Shown piece after piece: positions 12,836 to 25,460 of a stretch of 50,969 nucleotides of DNA. How positions within the stretch are numbered: the first letter of the stretch is position 1; the number at the start of each line of letters is the position of its first letter. Both the position numbers and the translations under genes were made by a program. Origin of the DNA: Symbiodinium natans (lineage: Eukaryota; Sar; Dinophyceae; Suessiales; Symbiodiniaceae); contig CAJNDS010000923.1 of NCBI GenBank assembly GCA_905221605.1, forward strand, positions 1-50,969, read 5' to 3'. The notes beneath the pieces are model-generated. The model was not told the origin of the DNA. It did no database searches and worked only from the letters and a program-made list of their open reading frames with translations.

Positions 12836-15800
12836 GGTTTGGTGTGGCAGGCACAGTAGTCGGATGAGATTTGAATAGGTTTGGTGTGGCAGGCACAGTA
12901 CCCAGACGAGATTTGAATAGGTTTGGTGTGGCAGGCACAGTACTCGGATGGTGAGATTGAAATAGGTTGGTTGTGGCAGGGCACAGTACTCGGATAGGAT
13001 GTTGAAAAGGTTTGGTGTGGCAGGCACAGTACTCGGATGAGATTTGAGTGAGATTTGAATAGGTTTGGTGTGGCAGGCACAGTACTCGGATGAGATTTGA
13101 ACAGGTTTGGTGTGGCAGGCACAGTACTCGGATGAGATTTGAATAGGTTTGGTGTGGCAGGCACAGTACTCGGATGAGATTTGAATAGGTTTGGTGTGGC
13201 CGGCACAGTACCCGGATGAGATTTGAATAGGTTTAGTGTGGCAGGCACCGTACTCGGATGAGATTTGAAAAGGTTTGGTGTGGCAGGCACAGTACTCGGA
13301 TGAGATTTGAGTGAGATTTGAATAGGTTTGGTGTGGCAGGCACAGTACTCGGATGAGATTTGAACAGGTTTGGTGTGGCAGGCACAGTACTCGGATGAGA
13401 TTTGAATAGGTTTGGTGTGGCAGGCACAGTACTCGGATGAGATTTGAATAGGTTTGGTGTGGCATGCACAGTACTCGGATGAGATTTGAATAGGTTTGGT
13501 GTGGCAGGCACAGTACTCGGATGAGATTTGAATAGGTTTGGTGTGGCAGGCACAGTACTCGGATGAGATTTGAATAGGTTTGGTGTGTCAGGCACAGTAC
13601 TCGGATGAGATTTGAATAGGTTTGGTGTGGCAAGCACAGTACTCGGATGAGATTTCAATAGGTTTGGTGTGGCAAACACAGTACTCGGATGAGATTTGAA
13701 AAGGTTTGGTGTGGCAGGCACCGTACTCGGATGAGATTCGAATAGGTTTGGTGTGGCAGGCACAGTACTCGGATGAGATTTGAATAGGTTTGGTGTGGCA
13801 GGCACAGTACTCGGATGAGATTTGAAAAGGTTTGGTGTGGCAGGCACAATACTCGGATGAGATTTGAATAGGTTTGGTGTGGCAGGCACAGTACTCGGAT
13901 GAGATTTGAATAGGTTTGGTGTGGCAGGCACAGTACTCGGATGAGATTGGAATAGGTTTGGTGTGGCAGGCACAGTACTCGGATGAGATTTGAATAGGTT
14001 TGATGGGGCAGGCACAGTACTCGGATGAGATTTGAACAGGTTTGGTGTGGCAGGCACAGTACTCGGATGAGATTTGAATAGGTTTGGTGTGGCAGGCACA
14101 GTACTCGGATGAGATTTGAATAGGTTTGGTGTTGGGCAGGCACAGTAGGGTGAGATTTGAATAGGTTTGGTTTGGCAGGCGCAGTACTCGGATAAGATTT
14201 GAAAAAGTTTGGCACGCAATGTACTCGGATGAGATTTGAATAGGTTTGGTGTGGCAGGCACAGTACTCGGATGAGACTTGAATAGGTTTGGTGTGGCAGG
14301 CACTGCACTCGGATGAGATTTGAATAAGTTTGGTTTGGCAGGCACAGTACTTGGGTGAAAGTTGAATAGGTTTGGTGTGGCAGGCACAGTAGTCGGATGA
14401 GATTTGAATAGGTTGGTGTGGCAGGCACAATACTCGGGTGAGATTATTAATAGGGTCTGTGTGGCAGGCACAGTACTCGGATGAGTTTGAATGGGTTTGG
14501 TGTGCCAAGCGCAGTACTCGGATAAGATTTCACTAGGTTTGGTGTGGCAAGCACAGTACTCGGATGAGATTTGAATAGGTTTGGTGTGGCAGGCACAGTA
14601 CTCGGATGAGATTTGAATTGGTTTGGCGTGGCAAGCGCATTACTCGGATGAGATTTGAATGGGTTTGGTGTGGCAGGCACAGTACTTGGATGAGATTTGA
14701 ATAGGTTTGGTGTGGCAGGCACAGTACTCGGATGAGATTTGAATAGGTTTTGTGTGGCAGGCACAGTACTTGGATGAGATTTGAATAGGTTTGGTGTGGA
14801 AGGCACAGTACTCGGATGAGATTTGAATAGGTTTGTGTGGCAGGCACAGTACTTTCGGATGAGATTTGAATATGTTTGGTGTGGCAGGACAGTACTCCGG
14901 GAGAGATTTGAATAGGTTTGGTGTGGCAAGGCACAGTACTCGGGATGAGATTTGAATAGGTTTTGGTGTGGCAGGCAAGTAACTCGGATGAGATTGTGAA
15001 TAGGTTTGGTCTGTGGCGCACAGTACTCGGATGAGATTTGAATAGGTTTGGTGTGGCAGGCGCAGTACTCGGATGAGATTTGAATTAGGTTTGGTGTGGC
15101 AGGCACAGTGCTCGGATGAGATTTGAATAGTTTTGGTGTGGCAGGCACAGTACTCGGATGAGATTTGAATGGGTTTGGTGCGGCAGGCACAGTACTCGGA
15201 TGAGACTTGAATAGGTTTGGTGTGGCAGGCGCAGCACTCGGATGAGATTTGAATAGGTTTGGTGTGGCAGGCACAGTACTCGGATGAGATTTGAATAGGT
15301 TTGGTGTGGCAGGCACAGTACTCGGATGAGATTTGAATAGGTTTGGTGTGGCAGGCACAGTACTCGAATGAGATTTGAATAGGTTTGGTGTGGCAGGCAC
15401 AGTACTCGGATGAGATTTGAATAGGTTTGGTGTGGCAGGCACAGACTCGGATGAGATTTGAATAGGTTTGGTGTGGCAGGCACAGTACTCGGATGAGATT
15501 TGAATAGGTTTGGTGTCAGTACTCGAATGAGATTTGAATAGGTTTGGTGTGGCAGGCACAGTACTGGGATAAAATTTGAATAGGTTTGGTGTGGCAGGCA
15601 CAGTACTCGGATGAGATTTGAATAGGTTTGGTGTGGCAAGCACAGTACTCAGATGAGATTTGAATAGGTTTGGTGTGGCAGGCACAGTACTCGGATGAGA
15701 TTTGAATAGGTTTGGTGTGGCAGGCACAGTACTCGGATCAGATTTGAATAGGTTTGGTGTGGCAGGCACAGTACTCGGATGAGATTTGAATAGGTTTGGT

Positions 15801-16859
15801 GTGGCAGGCACAGTACTCGGATGAGATTTGAATAGGTTTGGTGTGGCAGGCACAGTACTCGGATGAGATTTGAATAGGTTTGGTGTGGCAGGCACAGTAC
15901 TCGAATGAGATTTGAATAGGTTTGGTGTGGCAGGCACAGTACTCGGATGAGATTTGAATAGGTTTGGTGTGGCAGGCACAGTACTCGGATGAGATTTGAA
16001 TAGGTTTGGTGTGGCAGGCACAGTACTCGGATGAGATTTGAAAAGGTTTGGTGTGGCAGGCACAGTACTCGGATGAGATTTGAATAGGTTTGGTGTGGCA
16101 GGCACAGTACTCGGATGAGATTTGAATAGGTGTGTCAGGCACGGTACTCGGATGAGATTTGAATAGGTTTGGTGTGGCAGGCACAGTACTCGGATGAGAT
16201 TTGAATAGGTTTGGTGTGGCAGGCACAGTACTCGGATGAGATTTGAATAGGTTTGGTGTGGCAGGCGCAGTACTCCGATGAGACTTGAACAGGTTTGGTG
16301 TGGCAGGCACAGTACTCGGATGAGATTTGAATAGGTTTGGTGTGGCAGGCACCGTACTCGGATGAGATTTGAATAGGTTTGGTGTGGCAGGCCAGTACTC
16401 GGGTGAGATTGGAATAGGTTTGGTGTGGCAGGCACCGTACTCGGATGAGATTTGAATAGGTTTGGTGTGGCAGGCACAGTACTCGGATGAGCTTTGAAAA
16501 GATTTGGCGGGCACAGTACTCGGATGAGATTTGGATAGGTTTGGTGTGGCAGGCACAGTACTCGGATGAGATTTGAATAGGTTTGGTGTGGCAGGCACAG
16601 TACTCGGATGAGATTTGAGTAGGTTTGGTGTGGCAGGCACAGTACTCGGATGAGCTTTGAATAGGTTTGGTGTGGCAGGCACAGTACTCGGATGAGATTT
16701 GAATAGGTTTGGTGTGGCAGGCACAGTACTCGGATGAGATTTGAGTAGGTTTGGTGTGGCAGGCACAGTACTCGGATGAGATTTGAATGGCTTTGGTGTG
16801 GCAGGCACAGTACTCGGATGAGATTTGAATAGGTTTGGTGTGGCAGGCACAGTACTCGG

Positions 16860-16980
16860 ATGAGATTTTTTTTCTTTTTGAAATTTCTTGAATAGGGTGT
16901 GGTGTGGCAGGCACAGTACTCGGATGAGATGGAATTAGGTGTTGGTTGGCAGAGGACAGTATCGGATGAGATTTGAATAG
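16860..16980. other. T-rich interruption and scrambled units
   Basis: A run of T with a single C, followed by a short T/A-rich stretch, replaces part of a unit at about 16866-16892. The next units have deletions and insertions. It has no coding or RNA signature. I cannot tell a genuine insertion from a sequencing artefact. Confidence 0.6.
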
Positions 16981-17859
16981 GTTTGGTGTGGCAAGAGCAG
17001 TATTCCGATGAGACTTGAATAGGTTTGGTGTGGCACGCACAGTACTCGGATGAGATTTGAATAGGTTTGGTGTGGCAGGCACAGTACTCGGATGAGATTT
17101 GAATAGGTTTGGTGTGGCAAACACAGTACTCGGATGAGATTTTGAAAAGGTTTGGTGTGGCAGGCACAGTACTCGGATGAGATTCGAATAGGTTTGGTGT
17201 GGCAGGCACAGTACTCGGATGAGATTTGAGTGAGATTTGAATAGGTTTGGTGTGGCAGGCACAGTACTCGGATGAGATTTGAATAGGTTTGGTGTGGCAG
17301 GCACAGTACTCGGATGAGATTTGAATAGGTTTGGTGTGGCAGGCACAGGACTCGGATGAGATTTGAATAGGTTTGGTGTGGCAGGCACAGTACTCGGATG
17401 AGATTTGAATAGGTTTGGTGTCAGTACTCGAATGAGATTTGAATAGGTTTGGTGTGGCAGGCACAGTACTCGAATGATATTCGAATAGGTTTGGTGTGGC
17501 AGGCACAGTGCTCGGATGAGATTTGAATAGGGTTGGTGTGGCAGGCACAGTACTCGGATGAGATTTGAATAGGTTTGGTGTGGCAGGCACAGTACTCGGA
17601 TGAGATTTGAATAGGCTTGGTGTGGCAGGCACAGTACTCGGATGAGATCTGAATAGGTTTGGTGTGGCAGGCACAGTACTCGGATGAGATTTGAATAGGT
17701 TTGGTGTGGCAGGCACAGTACTCGGATGAGATTTGAATAGGTTTGGTGTGGCAGGCACAGTACTCGGAGGAGATTGAATAGGTTTGGTGTGGCGGCACAG
17801 TACTCGGTGAGATTTGAAAGGTTTTTGGTGTGGCAGGCACAGTACTCGGATGAGATTTG

Positions 17860-18245
17860 AATGGGGTTGGTGTGGCAGGCACAGTACTCGGATGAGATTT
17901 GAATGGGTTTGGTGTGGCAGGCACAGTACTCGGATGAGATTTGAATGGGTTTGGGTGGCGGGCACAGTACTCGGATGAGATTTGAATGGGTTTGGTGTGG
18001 CAGGCACAATACTCGGATGAGATTTGAATGGGTTTGGTGTGGCAAGCACAGTACTCGGATGAGATTTGAATGGGTTTGGTGTGGCAGGCACAGTACTCGG
18101 ATGAGATTTGAATGGGTTTGGTGTGGCAGGCACAGTACTCGGATGAGATTTGAAGGGTTTGGTGTGGCAGGCACAGTACTCGGATGAGATTTGAATGGGT
18201 TTGGTGTGGCAGGCACAGTACTCGGATGAGATTTGAATGGGTTTG
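17860..18245 (+). repeat. satellite subfamily block, GAATGGG form
   Basis: About nine to ten GAATGGG units, including small internal indels (GGGTTTGGGTGG near 17947, GAAGGGTTT near 18153). GAATAGG units and scrambled patches flank it. Confidence 0.83.
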
Positions 18246-19424
18246 GTGTGGCAGGGACAGTAATCGGATGAGATTTGAATAGGTTTGGTGTGGCAGGCAC
18301 AGTATCGGATGAGATTTTGAGTAGGTTTGGTGTGCAGGCACAGTACTCGGATGAGATTGGAATGCCTTTGGTGTGGCAGGCACAGTACTCGGATTAGGAT
18401 TGAATAGGGTTGGGTGGCAGGCGAACAGTACTCGGATGATTTTATTGAATAGGTTTGTGTGGCAGGCCACAGTATCGATTGAGCTGTGAATGGTTTGGTG
18501 TGGCAGCACATGTATTCGGATGAGTTTGAATAGGTTGGTGTGGCAGGCCACAGGACTCGGATGAGATTTGAAGTAAGGTTTGGTGTGGCAGGCACAAGTG
18601 ACTCGGATGAGATTGAATATAGGTTTTTGCTTGTGGGCAGGCACAGTACTCGGATGAGATTTGAATGAGTGTGGTGTGGCAGGCACAGTACTCGGATGAG
18701 ATTTGAATAGGTTTGGTGTGGCAGGCACGGTACTCCGATGAGATTTGAATAGGTTTGGTGTGGCAGGCACAGTACTCGGATGAGATTTGAATAGGCTTGG
18801 TGTGGCAGACACAGTACTAGGATAAGATTTTAATAGGTTTGGTGTGGCAGGCACAGTACTCGGATGAGATTTGAATAGGTTTGGTGTAAACGCCACACTA
18901 CTCGCATGAGATTTGAATAGGTTTGGTGTAGCAGGCACAGTACTCGGATGAGATTTGAATAGGTTTGGTGTGGCAGGCACAGTACTCGGATGAGATTTGA
19001 ATAGGTTTGGTGTGGCAGGCACAGTACTCGGATGAGATTTGATAGGGTTGGTGTGGCGCAAGTACCACTCGGATGAGATTGAATAGCTGTGGTGTGGCAG
19101 GCACAGACTCGAAGAGGATTTGAATTGGTTTTGGTTGGCAGGCACAGTACTCGGATGAGATTTGAATAGGTTTTGGTGGTGGCAAGAGGCACAGTTAATC
19201 GGATGAGATTTGAATAGGTTTGGTGGTGGAAGGACAGTGACTCGGATGAGATTTGAATAGGTGTGGTGTGGCAAGCCCAGTACTCGATGAGATTTGAATA
19301 GGTTTGGTGTGTTCAGGCACCGTTTACCTCGGATGAGATTGAAACTTGGTTGTGTGGCAGGCCACAGTAACGGCGAAGATGTGAAACAGGTTTGGTGTGG
19401 CAGGCACAGTTCTCGGATGAGATT

Positions 19425-19745
19425 TTGAATGGGTTTGGTGTGGCAGGCACAGTACTCGGATGAGATTTGAATGGGTTTGGTGTGGCAGGCACAGTACTCG
19501 GATGAGATTTGAATGGGTTTGGTGTGGCAGGCACAGTACTCGGATGATATTTGAATGGGTTTGGTGTGGCAGGCACAGTACTCGGATGAGATTTGAATGG
19601 TTTGGTGTGGCAGGCACAGTACTCGGATGAGATTTGAATGGGTTTGGTGTGGCAGGCACAATACTCGAATGAGATTTGAATGGGTTTGGTGTGGCAGACA
19701 CAGTACTCGGATGAGATTTGAATGGGTTTGGTGTGGCAGGCACAG
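19425..19745 (+). repeat. satellite subfamily block, GAATGGG form
   Basis: About eight GAATGGG units, including the marker pair CACAATACTCGAATGAG followed by GTGTGGCAGACACAG (near 19650-19700). The same marker pair occurs in the block at about 21785-22140 and near 45655-45700, suggesting these blocks are copies of one another. Confidence 0.83.
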
Positions 19746-21784
19746 TACTCGGATGAGATTTGAATAGGTTTGGTGTGGCAGGCACAGTACTCCGATGAGA
19801 TTTGAAATAGGTTTGTGTGGCAGGCACAGTTACTCGGATGAGATTTGAATAGTTTTTTTGGGTGCGGCACAGTACTCGGATGAGATTTGAAATAGGTTTG
19901 GTGTGCAGCCCCGCAGTACTCGTGAGACTGAATAGGTTGGTGTGGCAGGCACAGTACTGGATGATTTGAATAGGTTTGGTTTGGCAGGCACAGTTACTCG
20001 GAGGAGATTTGAATAGGTTGGTGTGGCAGGCACAGTACTCGGATGAGATTTGAATAGGTTTGGTGTGGCAGGCACAGTACTCGGATGAGATTTGAATAGG
20101 TTGGGTGTGGCAGGCACAGTACTCGGATGAGATTTGAATAGGTTTGGTGTGGCAGGCACAGTACTCGGATGAGATTTGAATAGGTTTGGTGTGGCAGGCA
20201 CTGTACTCGGATGAGATTTGAATAGGTTTGGTGTGGCAGGCACAGTACTCGGATGAGATTTGAACAGGTTTGGTGTGGCAGGCACAGTACTCGGATGAGA
20301 TTTGAATAGGTTTGGTGTGGCAGGCACAGTACTCGGATGAGATTTGAATAGGTTTGGTGTGGCAGGCACAGTACTCGCATGAGATTTGAATAGGTTTGGT
20401 GTGGCAGGCACAGTACTCGGATGAAATTTGAAAAGGTTTGGTGTGGCAGGCACAGTACTCGGATGAGATTTGAATAGGTTTGGTGTGGCAGGCACAGTAC
20501 TCGGATGAGATTTGAATAGGTTTGGTGTGGCAGGCACAGTACGCGGATGAGATTTGAATAGGTTTGGTGTGGCAGGCACAGAACTCGGATGAGATTTGAA
20601 TAGGTGTGGTGTGGCAGGCACAGTACTCGGATGAGATTTGAATAGGTTTGGTGTGGCAGGCACAGTACTCGGATGAGACTTGAATAGGTTTGGTGTGGCA
20701 GGCACAGTACTCGGATGAGATTTGAATAGGTTTGGTGTGGCAGGCACGGTACTCGGATGAGATTTGAATAGGTTTGGTGTGGCAGGCACAGTACTCGGAT
20801 GAGATTTGAATACGTTTGGTGTGGCAGGCACAGTACTCGGATGAGATTTGAATAGGTTGGTGTGGCCAGGCCACAGACTGGATGAGATTGGAATAGGGTC
20901 TGGGTGGCAGGCACAGTGACTCGGATGAGATTTGAATCGGTTTGGTGTTTTTTTTGGGCAGGCACAGTTACTAGGATGAGATTTGAATAGGTTTGTGTGC
21001 AGGAACGCTCTCGGGATGAGATTGGACATAGGTTGGTGTGGCAGGCACAGTACTCGGATGAGATTTGAATAGTTTTGGGGGGTGTGGAGCACAGTACCTC
21101 GGATGAGATTTGAATAGGTTTGGGTGGCAGGCACAGTACCCCGGATAGGGTGGTCATTGAATAGGTGGTGTGGCAGGCACATTACTGCGGATGAATTGGA
21201 ATGGGTTTGGTTGTGGCAGGCACAGTACTCGGAGAGATTTGAATAGGTTTGGTGTGGCAGGCACAGTACCCAGACGAGATTTGAATAGGTTTGGTGTGGC
21301 AGGCACAGTACTCGGATGAGATTTGAATAGGTTTGGTGTGGCAGGCACAGTACTCGGATGAGATTTGAAAAGGTTCGGTGTGGCAGGCACAGTACTCGGA
21401 TGAGATTCGAATAGGTTTGGTGTGGCAGGCACAGTACTCGGATGAGATTTGAATAGGTTTGGTGTGGCAGGCACAGTACTCGGATGAGATTTGAATAGGT
21501 TTGGTGTGGCAGGCACAGTACTCGGATGAGATTTGAATAGGTTTGGTGTGGCAGGCACAGTACTCGGATGAGATTCGAAGAAGTTCGGTGTGGCAGGCAC
21601 AGTACTCCGAGGAGATTTGAATAGGTTTGGTGTGGCAGGCGCAGTACTCGGCTGAGATTTGAATAGGTTTGGTGTGGCAGGCACAGTGCTCGGATGAGAT
21701 TTGAATAGATTTGGTGTGGCAGGCACAGTACTCGGATGAGATTTGAATAGGTTTGGTGTAGCAGGCACAGTACTCGGATGAGAT

Positions 21785-22140
21785 TTGAATGGGTTTGGTG
21801 TGGCAGGCACAGTACTCGGATGAGATTTGAATGGGTTTGGTGTGGCAGGCACAGTACTCGGATGAGATTTGAATGGTTTTGGTGTGGCAGGCACAGTACT
21901 CGGATGAGATTTGAATGGGTTTGGTGTGGCAGGCACAGTACTCGGATGAGATTTGAATGGGTTTGGTGTGGCAGGCGCAGTACTCGGATGAGATTTGAAT
22001 GGGTTTGGTGTGGCAGGCACAGTACTCGGATGAGATTTGAATGGTTTGGTGTGGCAGGCACAGTACTCGGATGAGATTTGAATGGGTTTGGTGTGGCAGG
22101 CACAATACTCGAATGAGATTTGAATGGGTTTGGTGTGGCA
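21785..22140 (+). repeat. satellite subfamily block, GAATGGG form
   Basis: About eight to nine GAATGGG units ending with CACAATACTCGAATGAG and GGCAGACACAG, the same ending seen at about 19650-19700. A single-base deletion (GAATGGTTTGG near 22050) is also shared with the 19425-19745 block. Confidence 0.83.
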
Positions 22141-22310
22141 GACACAGTACCTCGGATGAGATTTGAATAGGTTTCGTGCAAGCACAGTACTCGGATGAGA
22201 TTTGAATAGGTTTGGTGTGGCAGGCACAGTACTCGGATGAGATTTGAATAGGTTTGGTGTGGCAGGCACAGTACTCGGATGAGATTTGAATAGGTTTGGT
22301 GTGGCAAGCG

Positions 22311-23340
22311 CTGTACTGAAAGCAGATTTGAATAGGTTTTGTGTGGCAGGCACAGTACTCGGATGAGATTTGAATAGGTTTGGTGTGGCAGGCACAGTAC
22401 TCGGATGAGATTTGAATAGGTTTGGTGTGGCAGACACAGTACTCGGATGAGATTTGAATAGGTTTGGTGTGGCAGGCACAGTGCTCGGATGAGATTTGAT
22501 TAGGTTTGGTGCGGCAGGCACAGTGCTCGGATGAGATGTGAATAGGTTTGGTGTGGCAGGCACAGTACTCGGATGAGATTTGAATAGGTCTGTTTTGGCA
22601 GGCACAGTACTCGGATGAGATTTGAATAGATTTGGTGTGGCAGGCACAGTACTCGGATGAGATTTGAATAGGTTTGGTGTGGCAGGCACAGTACTCGGAT
22701 GAGAATTGAATAGGTTTGGTGTGGCAGGCACAGTACTCGGATGAGATTTGAGTAGGTTTGGTGTGGCAGGCACAGTACTCGGATGAGATTTGAATAGGTT
22801 TGATGTGGCAGGCACAGTACTCGGATGAGATTTGAATAGGTTTGGTGTGGCAGGCACAGTACTCGGATGAGATTTGAATAGGTTTGGTGTGGCAGGCACA
22901 GTACTCGGATGAGATTTGAATAGGTTTGGTGTGGCAGGCACAGTACTCGGATGAGATTTGAATAGGTTTCGTGTGGCAGGCACAGTACTCGGATGAGATT
23001 TGAATAGGTTTGGTGTGGCAGGCACAGTACTCGGATGAGATTTGACTAGGTTTGGTGTGGCAGGCACAGTACTCGGATGAGATTTGAATATGTTTGGTGT
23101 GGCAGGCACAGTACTCGGATGAGATTTGAATCGGTTTGGTGTGGCAGGCACAGTACTCGGATGAGATTTGAATAGGTTTGGTGTGGCAGGCACAGTACTC
23201 GGATGAGATTTGAATAGGTTTGGTGTGGCAGGCACAGTACTCGGATGAGATTTGAATGGGTTTGGTGTGGCAGGCACAGTACTCGGATGAGATTTGAATA
23301 GGTTTGGTGCGGCAGGCACAGTACTCGGATGAGATTTAAA
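22311..23340 (+). repeat. higher-order repeat copy B (pairs with 8041-9070)
   Basis: Partner of the segment 14,270 bp to the left, with the same ordered series of rare unit variants. The offset is unchanged from start to end, so the copies have the same length although units in the middle differ. That pattern fits duplication followed by unit-level conversion. Confidence 0.85.
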
Positions 23341-24044
23341 TAGGTTTGGTGTGGCAGGCACAGTACTCGGATGAGATTTGAATAGGTTTGGTGTGGCAGG
23401 CACAGTACTCGGATGAGATTTGAATAGGTTTGGTGTGGCAGGCACAGTACTCGGATGAGATTTGAATAGGTTTGGTGTGGCAGGCACAGTGCTCGGATGA
23501 GATTTGAATAGGTTTGGTGTGGTAGACAGTACTCGGATGAGATTTGAATAGGGTTTGGTGTGGCAGGCACAGTACTCGGATGAGATTTGAATAGGTTTGG
23601 TGTGGCAAGCACAGTGCTCGGATGAGATTTGAATAGGTTTGGTGTGGCAAGCACACTACTCGCATGAGATTTGAATAGGTTTGGTGTAGCAGGCACAGTA
23701 CTCGGATGAGATTTGAATAGGTTTGGTGTGGCAGGCACAGTACTCGGATGAGATTTGAATAGGTTTGGTGTGGCAGGCACAGTACTCGGATGAGATTTGA
23801 AAAGGTTCGGTGTGGCAGGCACAGTACTCGGATGAGATTCGAATAGGTTTGGTGTGGCAGGCACAGTACTCGGATGAGATTTGACTAGGTTTGGTGTGGC
23901 ACGCACAGTACTGAAAGCAGATTTGAATAGGTTTGGTGTGGCAGGCACAGTACTCGGATGAGATTTGAATAGGTTTGGTGTGGCAGGCACAGTACTCGGA
24001 TGAGATTTGAATAGGTTTGGTGTGGCAGGCACAGTACTCGGATG

Positions 24045-24410
24045 AGATTTGAATGGGTTTGGTGTTGCAGGCACAGTACTCGGCTGAGATTTGAATGGGT
24101 GTGGTGTGGCAGGCACAGTACTCGGATGAGATTTGAATGGGTTTGGTGTGGCAGGCACAGTACTCGGATGAGATTTGAATGGGTTTGGTGTGGCAGGCAC
24201 AGTACTCGGATGAGATTCGAAAGGGTTTGGTGTGGCAGGCACAGTACTCGGATGAGATTTGAATGGGTTTGGTGTGGCAGGCACAGTACTCGGACGAGAT
24301 TCGAATGGGTTGGCATGCACAATACTCGGATGAGATTTGAATGGGTTTGGTGTGGCAGGCACAGTACTCGGATGAGATTTGAATGGGTTTGGTGTGGCAG
24401 GCACAGTACC
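24045..24410 (+). repeat. satellite subfamily block, GAATGGG form
   Basis: About eight GAATGGG units, with one shortened unit near 24305-24320 where GGGTTGGCATGCACA replaces the normal middle. The block stops at a scrambled junction near 24415-24470. Confidence 0.83.
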
Positions 24411-24685
24411 GTATGAGATTTTAAAAATAGGTGGTGGGGTGGCAGGCACAGTACTCGGATGAGAGTACTCGGATGAGATTTGAATAGGTCTGTTTTGGCA
24501 GGCACAGTACTCGGATGAGATTTGAATAGGTTTGGTGTGGCAGGCACAGTACTCGGATGAGATTTGAGTGAGATTTGAATAGGTTTGGTGTGGCAGGCAC
24601 AGTACTCGGATGAGATTTGAATAGGTTTGGTGTGGCAGGCACAGTACTCGGATGAGATTTGAATAGGTTTGGTGTGGCAGGCACA

Positions 24686-25460
24686 GTCCTCGGATGAGTT
24701 TTGAATAGGTTTGGTGTGGCAGGCACAGTACTCGTTAGGTTTGGTGTGGCAGGCACAGTACTCGGATGAGATTTGAATAGGTTTGGTGGGCAGGCACAGT
24801 ACTCGGATGAGATTTGAATAGGTTTGGTGTGTCAGGCACAGTACCCGGATGAGATTTGAATAGGTTTGGTGTGGCAGGCACAGTACCCGGATGAGATTTG
24901 AATAGGTTTGGTGTGGCAGGCACAGTACTCGGATGAGATTTGAATAGGTTTGGTGTGGCAGGCACAGTATTCGGATGAGACTTGAATAGGTTTGGTGTGG
25001 CAGGCACAGTACTCGGATAAGATTTGAATAGGTTTGGTGTGGCAGGCACAGTACTCGGATGAGATTTGAATAGGTTTGGTGTGGCAGGCACAGTACTCGG
25101 ATGAGATTTGAATAGGTTTGATGTGGCAGGCACAGTACTCGGATGAGATTTGAATAGGTTTGGTGTGGCAGGCACAGTACTGGGATGAGATTTGAGAAGG
25201 TTTGGTGTGGCAGGCACAGTACTCGGATGAGATTTGAATAGGTTTGGTGTGGCAGGCACAGTACCCAGACGAGATTTGAATAGGTTTGGTGTGGCAGGCA
25301 CAGTACTTGGATGAGATTTGAAAAGGTTTCGTCTGACAGCCACACTGCTCGGATGAGATTTGAATAGTTTTGGTGTGGCAGGCGCAGTACTCGGATGAGA
25401 TTTGAATAGGTTTGGTGTGGTAGGCACAGTACTCGGATGAATAGGTTTGAATAGGTTTGG
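24686..25460 (+). repeat. higher-order repeat copy (pairs with 3490-4280)
   Basis: Right-hand partner of the segment about 21.2 kb to the left. It contains the same GTCTGACAGCCAC unit and the same broken unit joint near 25435-25450. Together with a shared marker at 341/21574 (offset 21,233), this suggests a roughly 21-kb duplication within the array. Confidence 0.8.
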
